Shown here piece after piece: positions 56,038 to 64,000 of a DNA stretch of 64,000 nucleotides. The number at the start of each line of letters is the position of its first letter. Positions within the stretch are counted from its first letter, which is position 1. Under the pieces are notes generated by a model. That model was given only the letters and a program-made list of their open reading frames with translations. It was not told where the DNA came from and searched no databases. The translations under genes and the position numbers were made by a program. This stretch comes from Mangrovihabitans endophyticus (GTDB taxonomy: Bacteria > Actinomycetota > Actinomycetes > Mycobacteriales > Micromonosporaceae), in assembly GCF_014646155.1 (NCBI RefSeq), contig NZ_BMMX01000018.1, forward strand, positions 1 to 64,000, read 5' to 3'.

Positions 56038-57522
56038 GTGCGAGAGATCAAACACTGGATCGACGGCCGGGCCCTGGCCGGCGGCGGTGCATCACGGCTG
56101 CCGGTGTTCGACCCGGCCACCGGCGAACAGCAGGCCTATGTGGTGCCGGCCACCGAGCAGGAGACCGGCCGGGCGGTGGCCACCGCGCTGGCCGCCTACC
56201 CGGGCTGGCGGGCCGCCTCGCTGAGCCGGCGCGCCGAGGTGATGTTCCGCTTCCGCGAGCTGGTGGACGCCAACCGCAAGGAGATCGCCGCCCTGGTCAG
56301 CGCCGAGCACGGCAAGACCGTCGCGGACGCCGAGGGCGAGGTGGCCCGCGGGCTGGAGAACGCCGAGTTCGCCGCCGGAGCGCCGCACCTGCTCAAGGGC
56401 GGGTACAGCGAGCAGGCCGCGGGCGGGGTGGACGTGTACTCGATCCGCCAGCCGCTGGGCGTGGTCGCCGGCATCACCCCGTTCAACTTCCCGGCCATGG
56501 TGCCGATGTGGATGTTCTGCAACGCGCTGGTGTGCGGCAACACCTTCGTGCTCAAGCCCAGCGAGAAGGACCCCTCGGTGTCGCTGCTGCTGGCCGACCT
56601 GCTGCGCCAGGCCGGCCTGCCGGACGGGGCGTTCAACGTGGTGCAGGGCGACCGGACGGCCGTCGAGACGCTGCTGTCGCACCGCGACGTGCAGGCGGTC
56701 AGCTTCGTCGGCTCGACCCCGGTGGCCCGGCACATCTACGAGACCGGCACCCGGCGCGGCAAGCGGGTGCAGGCGCTCGGCGGCGCCAAGAACCACATGG
56801 TGGTGCTGCCGGACGCGGACATCGGCGCGGCGGCCGACGCGGCGGTGTCCGCCGGGTACGGCTCGGCCGGTGAGCGCTGCATGGCGGTCTCCGTGGTGGT
56901 GGCGGTCGGTGCCGGCGCGGATCCGCTGGTGGCCGCGATCCGCGACCGCATCGCGCGGATCACCGTCGGCCCGGCCACCGACCCGGCGGCGCAGATGGGA
57001 CCTCTGATCAGCGCCGAACACCGCGACCGGGTGGCCGGGTACCTGGCTGAGCCCGGCACGGCCGAGGTGGTGGTGGACGGCCGGGACGATCCGGCCAGCC
57101 GCGGGCCGGGCTTCTTCCTGGGCGCCTCCCTGGTGGACCGGGTCGGCACGGACACCCCGCTGTACACCGACGAGATTTTCGGCCCGGTGCTGTCGGTGGT
57201 CCGGGTGGACACCTACGAGCAGGCCGTGGCACTGGTCAACGACAACCCGTACGGCAACGGCACGGCGATCTTCACCCGCGACGGCGGCGCGGCCCGGCGC
57301 TTCCAGTACGACGTGGTCTGCGGCATGGTCGGCGTGAACGTGCCGGTCCCGGTGCCGGTGGCCTACTACAGCTTCGGCGGCTGGAAGTCCTCGCTCTTCG
57401 GCGATCTGCACATGTACGGCCCGGAGGGATTGCAGTTCTACACCCGCGGCAAGGTCGTCACCGCCCGCTGGCCGGACCCGGCCACGTCCGCGGTGGACCT
57501 CGGCTTCCCGAAGGTGCGGTGA
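56038..57522 (+). CDS. CoA-acylating methylmalonate-semialdehyde dehydrogenase
   Basis: Converts malonate semialdehyde to acetyl-CoA and methylmalonate semialdehyde to propionyl-CoA with NAD+ and CoA. 494 residues: GVVAGITPFNFPAMVPMWMF, KPSEKDPSVS, FVGSTPVARHIY, catalytic C281 in SAGERCMAVSV, and GGAKNH where ordinary aldehyde dehydrogenases have the general-base Glu, as expected for CoA-dependent members. It completes the route from beta-alanine or beta-aminoisobutyrate in this operon. GTG 56038 follows GGAAGGAGAC. Confidence 0.93.
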   Translation: MREIKHWIDGRALAGGGASRLPVFDPATGEQQAYVVPATEQETGRAVATALAAYPGWRAASLSRRAEVMFRFRELVDANRKEIAALVSAEHGKTVADAEGEVARGLENAEFAAGAPHLLKGGYSEQAAGGVDVYSIRQPLGVVAGITPFNFPAMVPMWMFCNALVCGNTFVLKPSEKDPSVSLLLADLLRQAGLPDGAFNVVQGDRTAVETLLSHRDVQAVSFVGSTPVARHIYETGTRRGKRVQALGGAKNHMVVLPDADIGAAADAAVSAGYGSAGERCMAVSVVVAVGAGADPLVAAIRDRIARITVGPATDPAAQMGPLISAEHRDRVAGYLAEPGTAEVVVDGRDDPASRGPGFFLGASLVDRVGTDTPLYTDEIFGPVLSVVRVDTYEQAVALVNDNPYGNGTAIFTRDGGAARRFQYDVVCGMVGVNVPVPVPVAYYSFGGWKSSLFGDLHMYGPEGLQFYTRGKVVTARWPDPATSAVDLGFPKVR

Positions 57523-57524
57523 TC

Positions 57525-58520
57525 ATGGACATCGGAGTGGTGCTGCAGAACGACCCGCCCGCACGGCAGGTCGTGGAGTACGCCAAGCGGGCCGAGACAC
57601 TCGGCTTCAGCCACGTGTGGACGTTTGACTCGCACGTGCTGTGGCAGGAGCCGTTCGTCGTCTACTCGAAGATCCTCGCCGACACCCGGCGGATCATGGT
57701 CGGGCCGATGGTCACCAACCCGGGCACCCGGGACTGGACGGTGATCGCCTCCCAGTTCGCCACGCTCAACGAGATGTACGGCAACCGCACGGTGTGCGGC
57801 ATCGGGCGCGGCGACTCGGCGCTGCGGGTGCTCGGCCTCGCCCCGGCCACGCTGGGGCAGCTACGCGAGAGCATCGGCGTGATCCGGGACCTGGCCTGCG
57901 GGCGGGAGGCGTCGCTGCGCGGGACGCGGCTGCGCCTGGAATGGGCGCCGGACAGCCGGCTGGAGATGTGGGTGGCGGCGTACGGGCCGAAGGCGCTCGC
58001 GCTCACCGGCGAGGTCGGCGACGGGTACATCCTGCAGCTCGCCGACCCGGCCGTGGCGGAGTGGATGATCGACGCGGTGCGCAAGGCGGCCGCCGCCGCC
58101 GGCCGCGACCCGGCGGCGATCAGGTTCTGCGTGGCGGCGCCCGCCTACGTCGGCGACGACGTGGCGCACCAGCGCGAGCAGACCCGGTGGTTCGGCGGCA
58201 TGGTCGGCAACCACGTGGCCGACATCGTCGCGCGCTACGGCGCGGACGGTGCCGTGCCGGCGGCGCTCACCGACTACATCAAGGGCCGGCAGGGCTATGA
58301 CTACGCCGAGCACGGGCGGGCCGGCAACACGCACACCACGTTCGTGCCGGACGAGGTGGTGGACCGCTTCTGCGTGCTGGGCCCGGTGCAGAATCACCTG
58401 AAACGGCTCGCCGAACTGCGCGATCTGGGCGTCGACCAGTTCGCCGTGTATCTGCAGCACGACGCCAAGGACGAGACGCTTGCCGCGTACGGCGAGCATG
58501 TCATTCCGGCGTTCTCGTGA
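57525..58520 (+). CDS. LLM-class F420/FMN-dependent oxidoreductase
   Basis: A 331-residue luciferase-like monooxygenase-family protein of the F420-dependent style: MDIGVVLQNDPPARQVVEYA, SHVWTFDSHVLWQEPFVV, GPMVTNPGTRDWTVIASQFA, CGIGRGDSALRVLG, GDGYILQLADP. The reaction is unknown. The pyrimidine RutA oxygenase is also in the LLM superfamily, and no dihydropyrimidine dehydrogenase gene is in this operon, so an initial step on the pyrimidine ring is conceivable. ATG 57525 has AAGGTG eight bases upstream; GTG 57519 is the alternative. The next gene overlaps its stop (GTGA). Confidence 0.85.
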   Translation: MDIGVVLQNDPPARQVVEYAKRAETLGFSHVWTFDSHVLWQEPFVVYSKILADTRRIMVGPMVTNPGTRDWTVIASQFATLNEMYGNRTVCGIGRGDSALRVLGLAPATLGQLRESIGVIRDLACGREASLRGTRLRLEWAPDSRLEMWVAAYGPKALALTGEVGDGYILQLADPAVAEWMIDAVRKAAAAAGRDPAAIRFCVAAPAYVGDDVAHQREQTRWFGGMVGNHVADIVARYGADGAVPAALTDYIKGRQGYDYAEHGRAGNTHTTFVPDEVVDRFCVLGPVQNHLKRLAELRDLGVDQFAVYLQHDAKDETLAAYGEHVIPAFS

Positions 58521-59377
58521 GGCGGCTGCTCGCCGCGCTCGCCGGGCTCGCCGGGTTCGTGCTGCTCTGGGAGGGCTACAAGCTCGTCGGCAATCCCGAG
58601 GGCACGGTGCTGTTCGGCACCCGTGTGCTGCCCCGCGCCGACGACCTGTCCATGCCGCACCTGCTCGACGTGGCGCGCCGGCTGGGCCGCCCGGAGCTGG
58701 CCGGCGGCGACCCGGTCTGGCAGGTGGTGCTGCGCGCCTGCGTGTTCACCCTCGGCATCACCGCCGCCGGGTTCGCGCTCGGCGCGGTCGTCGGCCTGCT
58801 GCTGGCGGTCGCCATGCAGCGGTTCCGGATCGTCGAGCGGGGCCTGCTGCCGTACGTGATCCTCAGCCAGACGGTGCCGCTGGTGGCGCTGGCGCCGCTG
58901 GTCGCCGGGTGGAGCGGCAACCTGTCACTGGGCCCGTGGCCGTGGCGCGACTGGATGACCGTGTCGGTCATCGCCGCGTACCTGGCGTTCTTCCCGGTCG
59001 CCGTGGGCATGCTGCGCGGCCTGCAGTCCACCTCGGCGGCCGGGGTGGAACTGATGCGCAGCTACGCCGCCGGGTGGTGGCGCACCCTGGTGCTGTTGCG
59101 GCTGCCGGCCGCGCTGCCCTACCTGTTCCCGGCGCTGCGGCTGGCCGGCGCGGCGGCGGTGGTGGGCGCGGTGGTCGGCGAGATCTCCACCGGCACCCGC
59201 GGCGGCATCGGCCGGCTGGTCATCGAGTACTCCCGGGAGGCCACCTCGGACCCGGCGAAGGTCTACACCGCGATGCTCGGCGCGGCGCTGCTCGGCCTGC
59301 TGGTGGCCGCCGCGGTCAGCCTTCTCGAACGGCCGCTGATGCGGCACCGCCGGCATGTGGAGGTGGCCACGCTGTGA
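58517..59377 (+). CDS. ABC transporter permease (ThiX/RibX/SsuC-like)
   Basis: A 286-residue membrane protein with six predicted helices; the first is LLAALAGLAGFVLLWEGYKL. The EAA-like cytoplasmic loop ELMRSYAAGWWRTLVLLRLP binds the ATPase. An extra ~50-residue external segment lies between helices 1 and 2. Overlaps the LLM gene and the ATPase gene by four bases each, so it is produced with the catabolic enzymes. Likely imports the operon's pyrimidine-like substrate. Confidence 0.9.
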   Translation: MRRLLAALAGLAGFVLLWEGYKLVGNPEGTVLFGTRVLPRADDLSMPHLLDVARRLGRPELAGGDPVWQVVLRACVFTLGITAAGFALGAVVGLLLAVAMQRFRIVERGLLPYVILSQTVPLVALAPLVAGWSGNLSLGPWPWRDWMTVSVIAAYLAFFPVAVGMLRGLQSTSAAGVELMRSYAAGWWRTLVLLRLPAALPYLFPALRLAGAAAVVGAVVGEISTGTRGGIGRLVIEYSREATSDPAKVYTAMLGAALLGLLVAAAVSLLERPLMRHRRHVEVATL

Positions 59378-60177
59378 ACGCCGTGTCCGTGGAGCATGTG
59401 ACAAAGGTCTTCAACACCGGCCGCGCCGACGAGGTGACCGCACTGTCCGATGTGGATCTGCATGTGGGACAGGGTGAGTTCGTGTCGCTGATCGGTCCGT
59501 CCGGGTGCGGCAAGAGCACGCTGTTGCGGCTGATCGCCGACCTGACCCCGCCGACCACCGGGACCGTGACGGTGGCCGGGGGCAGCGCCGGCGAGGCACG
59601 CCGCAGGCAGGCGTACGGCATCGCGTTCCAGCAGGCCGGCCTGTTCGAGTGGCGCACGGTGGCACGCAACGTGGAGCTGCCGTTGGAACTGCACGGTGCC
59701 GGGCGTGCGCAGCGCCGGTCCCGGGCCCGGGAGATGCTCGACCTGGTCGGCCTGGGCGACTTCGCCGGACACTACCCGGCACAACTGTCCGGGGGCATGC
59801 AGCAGCGCGTGGCGATCGCCCGCGCGCTGGCGGTGTCCCCGCCGCTGCTGCTGATGGACGAGCCGTTCGGGGCGCTGGACGAGATGACCCGGGAGCGGCT
59901 GCAGGGCGAACTGCTCGGCATCTGCGCCGCGACGCGCACCAGCACCGTGTTCGTCACGCACTCCATCTCCGAGGCGGTGTTCCTGTCCGACCGGGTGGTG
60001 GTGATGTCGCCGCGGCCCGGCCGGATCGTCACGGCGGTCGACGTGGCGCTGCCGGCACGCGACGAGGCGGCGCGGCAGTCACCGGCGTTCTTCGCCGCGA
60101 TCACCGCGGTGCGGCAGGCGCTGCGCGGCGCCGCGGACGGTGCGAACGCCACGACCGTACCGGCGGCGGCGTCGTGA
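59374..60177 (+). CDS. ABC transporter ATP-binding protein
   Basis: A 267-residue ATPase of the nitrate/sulfonate/thiamine-precursor group. Walker A IGPSGCGKST, Q-loop AFQQAGLFEW, signature LSGGMQQRVAIARAL, Walker B LLLMDEPFGALDE and H-loop FVTHSISEAVFL are all intact. GTG 59374 overlaps the upstream permease stop, and its own stop overlaps the next permease (GTGA at both ends). Confidence 0.94.
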   Translation: MNAVSVEHVTKVFNTGRADEVTALSDVDLHVGQGEFVSLIGPSGCGKSTLLRLIADLTPPTTGTVTVAGGSAGEARRRQAYGIAFQQAGLFEWRTVARNVELPLELHGAGRAQRRSRAREMLDLVGLGDFAGHYPAQLSGGMQQRVAIARALAVSPPLLLMDEPFGALDEMTRERLQGELLGICAATRTSTVFVTHSISEAVFLSDRVVVMSPRPGRIVTAVDVALPARDEAARQSPAFFAAITAVRQALRGAADGANATTVPAAAS

Positions 60178-60944
60178 CCCGCCGGTGGTGGACGGCGGCG
60201 CTGCCGCCGGTCGTGGTGGGCGTGGCGCTGCTGGTGGCCTGGGAGCTGACGGTCACGCTGGGCCGGATCGCACCGTTCATCGTGCCCGCGCCGTCGGCCA
60301 TCTGGCGGGAGCTCGTCGCGCAGCGCGTCAACGTGTGGGAGGCGTCCCTGGCCAGCGGCGCGAACGCGCTGATCGGGCTGGTCGGCGGAACGGTCGCCGG
60401 GGTCCTGGCCGCCCTGGCGGCGAGCCGGTTCCGGCCATTGGCCGAGGTGTCCCTGCCGTTCGCCGCCGTGCTGAACGCGCTGCCGATCATCGCGCTCGCC
60501 CCGATCCTGAACAACATGTTCGAGTCCACCAGCAGCGTGCCCCGGCGGCTGGTGGCCGGGATCATCGTGTTCTTCCCGGTCTTCATCAACACGCTGCGCG
60601 GGCTGCGCGAGGTGAACCCGCTGCACCGGGAGCTGCTGGACAGCTACGGCGCCGGCGGCTGGACCTTCGCCCGCAAGGTGCGCCTCCCCGGCGCGCTCCC
60701 CCATCTGTTCACCGGCCTGCGGCAGGCGTCGTCGCTGGCCGTGATCGCCGCGGTGGTCGCCGAGTATTTCGGCGGCCTGCAGAACGGGCTCGGATCCCGC
60801 ATCACGTCCGCCGCCTCGTTCACCGCGTACCCCCGTGCCTGGGCCTTCGTGGTCGGCGCCTGTCTGCTCGGTCTCGTCTTCTACCTGTCGGCGCTGCTGC
60901 TGGAGCGGCTCGCCATGCCCTGGAAATCACGACTGATCACTTAG
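60174..60944 (+). CDS. ABC transporter permease (second)
   Basis: A 256-residue permease with about six helices and the loop ELLDSYGAGGWTFARKVRLP contacting the ATPase. It differs from the first permease, so the importer is a heterodimer, as in RibXY or ThiXYZ-type systems. GTG 60174 overlaps the ATPase stop. The binding-protein gene begins eight bases after its stop. Confidence 0.91.
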   Translation: MTRRWWTAALPPVVVGVALLVAWELTVTLGRIAPFIVPAPSAIWRELVAQRVNVWEASLASGANALIGLVGGTVAGVLAALAASRFRPLAEVSLPFAAVLNALPIIALAPILNNMFESTSSVPRRLVAGIIVFFPVFINTLRGLREVNPLHRELLDSYGAGGWTFARKVRLPGALPHLFTGLRQASSLAVIAAVVAEYFGGLQNGLGSRITSAASFTAYPRAWAFVVGACLLGLVFYLSALLLERLAMPWKSRLIT

Positions 60945-60952
60945 GAGCACGC

Positions 60953-62092
60953 GTGCGGAAATCGCGCCTCTTCACCGCGATCCTGGCGGCCTCGGCGCTC
61001 GTGGTTGGCGCCTGCGGCACCGCGGACACCCCGGATACCCCCGCCCCCGGCGCCGACGGCGCCCTCACCCCGATCAAGCTGCAACTGCAGTGGTTCTTCC
61101 AGTCCCAGTTCGCCGGCTACATCGCCGCCGTGGACAAGGGCTTCTACAAAGACCAGGGCCTGGACGTGCAGCTACTGGAAGGCGGCGTGGACATCGTGCC
61201 GCAGACGGTGCTGGCCCAGGGCAAGGCGGACTACGCCGTCGCCTGGGTGCCCAAGGCGCTGGCGTCGCGCGAGCAGGGCGCGAACATCACCGACGTGGCG
61301 CAGATCTTCGCCCGTTCCGGTACCTATCAGGTGGCGTGGAAGGACGGCGGCATCACCAGCCCGGCCGACTTCGCCGGCAAGAAGATCGGCAACTGGGGCT
61401 TCGGCAACGAGTTCGAGCTGTTCGCCGGCATGACCAAGGCCGGGGTGGACCCGGGCAAGGACGTCACGCTGGTGCAGCAGCAGTTCGACATGCAGGCGTT
61501 GCTGAAGAAGGAGATCGACGCCGCGCAGGCGATGAGCTACAACGAGTACGCCCAGCTCCTGGAGGCGAAGAACCCGCAGACCGGCAAGCTCTACACCGCC
61601 GACGACTTCACCGTCATCGACTGGAAGCAGGTCGGCTCGGCGATGCTGCAGGACGCCGTCTGGGCCAACACCGACAAGCTCGGCGATCCGGCGTACCAGC
61701 AGCAGACGGTGAAGTTCCTGGTCGGCACCATCAAGGGGTGGGCGTACTGCCGGGACAACCCACAGGACTGCCGGGATCTGGTGGTGGCCAAGGGATCCAA
61801 GCTCGGCAAGAGTCACCAGTTGTGGCAGGTCAACGAGGTGAACAAGCTGATCTGGCCGGCCGGTGCGGGCATCGGCGTGGTGGACGAGGCGGCATGGAAG
61901 CAGACCGTCGACATCAGTCAGAACACCCGGAACCAGACCGGCGACACCGTGCTCACCGCGGCGCCCGAGGGCGAGGCGTACACCAACGACTACATCCAGC
62001 AGGCGCTGAGCCAGGCGAAGGCGGACGGCGTCGACGTGACGGGCGCGGACTTCCAGCCGCAGACGGTGGAACTGGCCGAGGGCGGAGCCTGA
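60953..62092 (+). CDS. ABC transporter substrate-binding lipoprotein, NMT1/THI5-like
   Basis: A 379-residue lipoprotein; the lipobox LVVGAC gives lipidated C21. The THI5/NMT1-like fold shows LQLQWFFQSQFAGYIAAVDK, GFYKDQGLDVQLLEGG, IVPQTVLAQGKADYAVAWV and AAQAMSYNEYAQLLEAKN. This family binds thiamine-precursor pyrimidines, riboflavin and similar compounds, which suits a pyrimidine-catabolic operon; the real ligand is inferred. GTG 60953 follows TTAGGAGC. Last gene of the operon; a terminator follows. Confidence 0.9.
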   Translation: MRKSRLFTAILAASALVVGACGTADTPDTPAPGADGALTPIKLQLQWFFQSQFAGYIAAVDKGFYKDQGLDVQLLEGGVDIVPQTVLAQGKADYAVAWVPKALASREQGANITDVAQIFARSGTYQVAWKDGGITSPADFAGKKIGNWGFGNEFELFAGMTKAGVDPGKDVTLVQQQFDMQALLKKEIDAAQAMSYNEYAQLLEAKNPQTGKLYTADDFTVIDWKQVGSAMLQDAVWANTDKLGDPAYQQQTVKFLVGTIKGWAYCRDNPQDCRDLVVAKGSKLGKSHQLWQVNEVNKLIWPAGAGIGVVDEAAWKQTVDISQNTRNQTGDTVLTAAPEGEAYTNDYIQQALSQAKADGVDVTGADFQPQTVELAEGGA

Positions 62093-62102
62093 GCGGACCG
62101 GT

Positions 62103-62132
62103 CCCGCGTCCGGCACGCTCGCCGGGCGCGGG
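62103..62132. terminator. Hairpin between convergent genes
   Basis: CCCGCGTCCGGC / GCCGGGCGCGGG forms a 12-bp stem with one T-G wobble and a 6-base loop. It lies between the stops of the binding-protein gene (62092) and the convergent gene at 62136, so it may serve both. Confidence 0.75.
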
Positions 62133-62135
62133 TGG

Positions 62136-62930
62136 TCACAGCGGCATCAGGCGTGCGGCCAGCGCCACCGCGTCCAGGTCACCCTCGCGCAGCCGGGCCG
62201 CCGCCTGCGTCTCGCCCATCCCCTCCAGCCGGTCCGCGGAAATCGCGATCAGGCTCTCCTCCCCGTTCAGCAGCCGGCGCGCCAGCCGCGCCTGCGCCGG
62301 AGTCAGCGACGCGTAGGCACATTTGTCCAGCGCCGCGATGGTCTCCTCGTCGAGAGTGCCGGCCAGCGCCCGCTCGGTGACGATCCGCAGCAACCACGAC
62401 GGCCACCAGCTATAGTGCCCGATCAGCTTGCCGGACCGCACCGCCCGCCCCGGATCCTGCCCGCCGCCCAGCAGCCGCAGCGTCATCGGGATGTCGAAAT
62501 GCTCCAGCCGCAGCGCGGTGGTGAACAGCCGCAGCAGCGGGCCGGTGCCCACGAACGGCTCGGCTGCCGCGGCAGCGGCCGGGTAGTCGCCGTGCAGCGC
62601 CAGCGACAACGCGGCCACCTCCGCGGTCGAGGTGCCGCCGCCGGACCGGTCGTTGATGCGCGCCACGGTGGCCGTCAGGCGGTTCGCAGCGGCGCGGGCG
62701 AGCACCACCAGTTCCTCGCTCGACGGCTTGTTCAGATGCCGGACCACCGTGTCGGCGGCGATCCGCGCCTCCCGGCGCAGCAGCGGGGCACGGACCACCT
62801 TTTCGATCAGGTCGGTCAGGCCGTCCACCACGAGTGCCGCGTCGAAGCGGTCCGAGGCCTCCGGGAACTGTGCCCACCACTGGGCGTCATGTCCCTGCTC
62901 CTCCGATTCCACCCCACCAGGGTGGCGCAC
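62136..62930 (-). CDS. Hypothetical helical protein
   Basis: Not recognised. 264 residues, predicted mostly helical and Ala/Leu-rich: DAALVVDGLTDLIEKVVRAP, VVRHLNKPSSEELVVLARAA, LLRIVTERALAGTLDEETIA, SLTPAQARLARRLLNG. No signal peptide or membrane helix. GTG 62930 has a GAGG about 11 bases upstream; GTG 62912 is alternative. It may share a transcript with the next two genes upstream, which run in the same direction, although the 53-base gap shows no promoter. Confidence 0.6.
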   Translation of the reverse strand: MRHPGGVESEEQGHDAQWWAQFPEASDRFDAALVVDGLTDLIEKVVRAPLLRREARIAADTVVRHLNKPSSEELVVLARAAANRLTATVARINDRSGGGTSTAEVAALSLALHGDYPAAAAAAEPFVGTGPLLRLFTTALRLEHFDIPMTLRLLGGGQDPGRAVRSGKLIGHYSWWPSWLLRIVTERALAGTLDEETIAALDKCAYASLTPAQARLARRLLNGEESLIAISADRLEGMGETQAAARLREGDLDAVALAARLMPL

Positions 62931-62983
62931 GACCCGGCCTCAGGGGCGGGGTTTGCCGATCGCGGCACCCGGTCGGAGGTCAG

Positions 62984-63496
62984 TCACCCCGGTTCCGGCG
63001 GCGGGTCCAGCGGGAAGGTGATCTCCTCCGGGGCGCCCGCGGCGACCCCGCCCAGGACCGGCGAGTGCGTCGGCGCGGGCCGCTGGTGCCCCCGGGAATT
63101 CAGCTTGCCCCGGCGGGTGACCTCGACGGTGACCATCGCGACCGGCGCCGGCGGCGGTGAGAACCCACCGGTCCCCCAGCGCACCCAGATCGGCACCCGG
63201 CCCGCCCGCGCCTCGGCCAGCAGCTTGTCCACCGTGCGCCGGCGGTTGGTGTGGTCCACCTCGATGGCCAGCGGCGGGCCGTCGGGGCGGGCGCAGGCCA
63301 CGTCGAGCACCGAGTGCTGACGGTCCATCGGCGGCGGCAGGGTGACCACGCTGGGCGCCCGGCGGTAGACCCGCCACCCCTGCCCGGTGCCCCACTGCGC
63401 GACCGCGTCGACGATCCGCCCGGTCGTCTCGTCGATGGTGAGGTCGGCGAAGGTCAGCGCCGCCAGCGCCGCGGACAGCGACTCGGCCGGCTCCAT
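62984..63496 (-). CDS. Hypothetical protein, possibly of the PD-(D/E)xK nuclease fold
   Basis: 170 residues, not firmly assigned. The core VLDVACARPDGPPLAIEVDH has an Asp followed about ten residues later by ExD on a hydrophobic strand, which resembles the active-site layout of PD-(D/E)xK nuclease-like proteins, but no following Lys is evident. A predicted helix (TVDKLLAEARAGRVPIWVRW) and a Pro-rich C-terminus (SPPPAPVAMVTVEVTRRGKL) follow. ATG 63496 is the likely start. It lies eleven bases after the EAL-domain gene on the same strand and is probably co-transcribed. Confidence 0.55.
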   Translation of the reverse strand: MEPAESLSAALAALTFADLTIDETTGRIVDAVAQWGTGQGWRVYRRAPSVVTLPPPMDRQHSVLDVACARPDGPPLAIEVDHTNRRRTVDKLLAEARAGRVPIWVRWGTGGFSPPPAPVAMVTVEVTRRGKLNSRGHQRPAPTHSPVLGGVAAGAPEEITFPLDPPPEPG

Positions 63497-63507
63497 GGCG
63501 TCACAGT

Positions 63508-64000
63508 CTAAGCCGCCCGCACCGCGGAACGCGCGGCGGCCAGCAGCCGGGTCATCTTCTCGGCCGGCATCGGCGGCGCCAGATGGAAGCCCTGACCCAG
63601 GGAGTAACCGAGCTCCCGCAGCGCCCGGGCCTGCGCCTCGTTCTCGATGCCCTCGGCCACCGCGTCCAGCCGCAGCGCCCGGGCCAGTTGGACGACCGCG
63701 CGGGCGACCGCCTGCCGGGCGTCGCCGGCCGCCGGGTCACCGTCGTCGATCTCGATGCCGTCGACGAACGACTTGTCCAGCTTGACGATCGAGGCGGGGA
63801 AGGCGCGCAGCAGGCTCAGCGACGACTCCCCGGTGCCGAAGTCGTCCAGCGCCAGGGTGACCCCCATCGCGTCCAACTCGTGCAGGGCGGCGATCACCTG
63901 CCGGCCGCGCAGCGCCGAGGACTCGGTCACCTCCAGCACCAGGCGGTCGCTGGACAGGCCGTGGTCGGCCAGCGCGGCACGCACGTCGGCGACGAACCCG
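63508..64000 (-). CDS. EAL-domain protein, probable c-di-GMP phosphodiesterase (C-terminal part)
   Basis: The gene enters from the right edge, so only the last ~163 residues are visible. They form the C-terminal two thirds of an EAL domain: LVLEVTESSAL (second Glu), LALDDFGTGESSLSLL (metal-binding DDFGTG), IVKLDKSFV (catalytic Lys), AEGIENEAQARALRELGY (loop Glu) and GQGFHLAPPM. All residues seen are those of active enzymes that hydrolyse c-di-GMP to pGpG. The EAL motif itself and any sensor or GGDEF domain lie outside the window. About 33 kb away is a GGDEF cyclase that would supply the substrate. Confidence 0.88.
   Translation of the reverse strand, partial: GFVADVRAALADHGLSSDRLVLEVTESSALRGRQVIAALHELDAMGVTLALDDFGTGESSLSLLRAFPASIVKLDKSFVDGIEIDDGDPAAGDARQAVARAVVQLARALRLDAVAEGIENEAQARALRELGYSLGQGFHLAPPMPAEKMTRLLAAARSAVRAA

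Overview
The window is very GC-rich DNA with GTG/ATG starts, many 4-base start/stop overlaps, a GlgE alpha-glucan pathway, polyphosphate glucokinase, F420-type enzymes and DUF222/HNH genes. This points to a filamentous actinobacterium. An intergenic hairpin of a style I remember from Micromonosporaceae (Actinoplanes/Micromonospora group) suggests that family, but this is inference from memory. No rRNA, tRNA, CRISPR array, transposase or phage gene was found. The window cuts a SigB/F-type sigma factor at its left end and an EAL-domain protein at its right end.

Layout. (1) 1-2.5 kb: sigma factor fragment, ppgK, a PPOX-fold flavin/F420 protein and an unknown protein. (2) 2.9-10.2 kb: the glgE-treS-mak-glgB operon, which converts trehalose via maltose and maltose-1-phosphate to branched alpha-glucan, followed by a convergent PP2C phosphatase. 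(3) 11.2-15.9 kb: tex, a DUF222/HNH protein, a possible small gene and a TfoX-like protein. (4) 15.9-19.8 kb (minus strand): a three-gene unit of a haem-b ferric-reductase-like membrane protein, a NuoF-ferredoxin fusion and a thioredoxin-fold lipoprotein, which looks like a transmembrane electron relay. (5) 20-29.7 kb: two secreted proteins, an arginase-fold protein coupled to a GNAT, a CBM2-GH6 cellulase with a perfect CebR-type operator, a secreted GH2-LamG enzyme and UDP-glucose dehydrogenase. (6) 29.8-39.8 kb: a GAF-GGDEF diguanylate cyclase, an acyl-CoA dehydrogenase, a degenerate alpha-beta-fused glycyl-tRNA-synthetase-like gene, a repeat-rich unknown, a Tat-exported glycerophosphodiesterase, a large LuxR (LAL) regulator and a secreted lipase.

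(7) 40.0-48.6 kb: a form I aerobic CO dehydrogenase cluster (coxM-S-L, XdhC/CoxF-like, coxD, coxG, coxE) with a tail-to-tail LysR gene; a perfect 14-bp palindrome and a TTGACA box sit upstream of coxM. (8) 48.9-50.9 kb: an XRE-type regulator and a striking palindrome with C-rich and G-rich flanks. (9) 50.9-62.1 kb: a divergent reductive-pyrimidine-degradation locus. A MocR regulator and a class III aminotransferase face a chain of beta-ureidopropionase-like hydrolase, dihydropyrimidinase, methylmalonate-semialdehyde dehydrogenase, an LLM/F420 oxidoreductase and a THI5/NMT1-type ABC importer. (10) 62.1-64 kb: two unknown proteins and the truncated EAL protein.

The parts most worth follow-up are the glycyl-tRNA-synthetase relic, the cytochrome b/NuoF-ferredoxin/thioredoxin lipoprotein unit, the LLM enzyme that could fill the missing first step of pyrimidine breakdown, and many in-frame minisatellites in otherwise unrelated genes.
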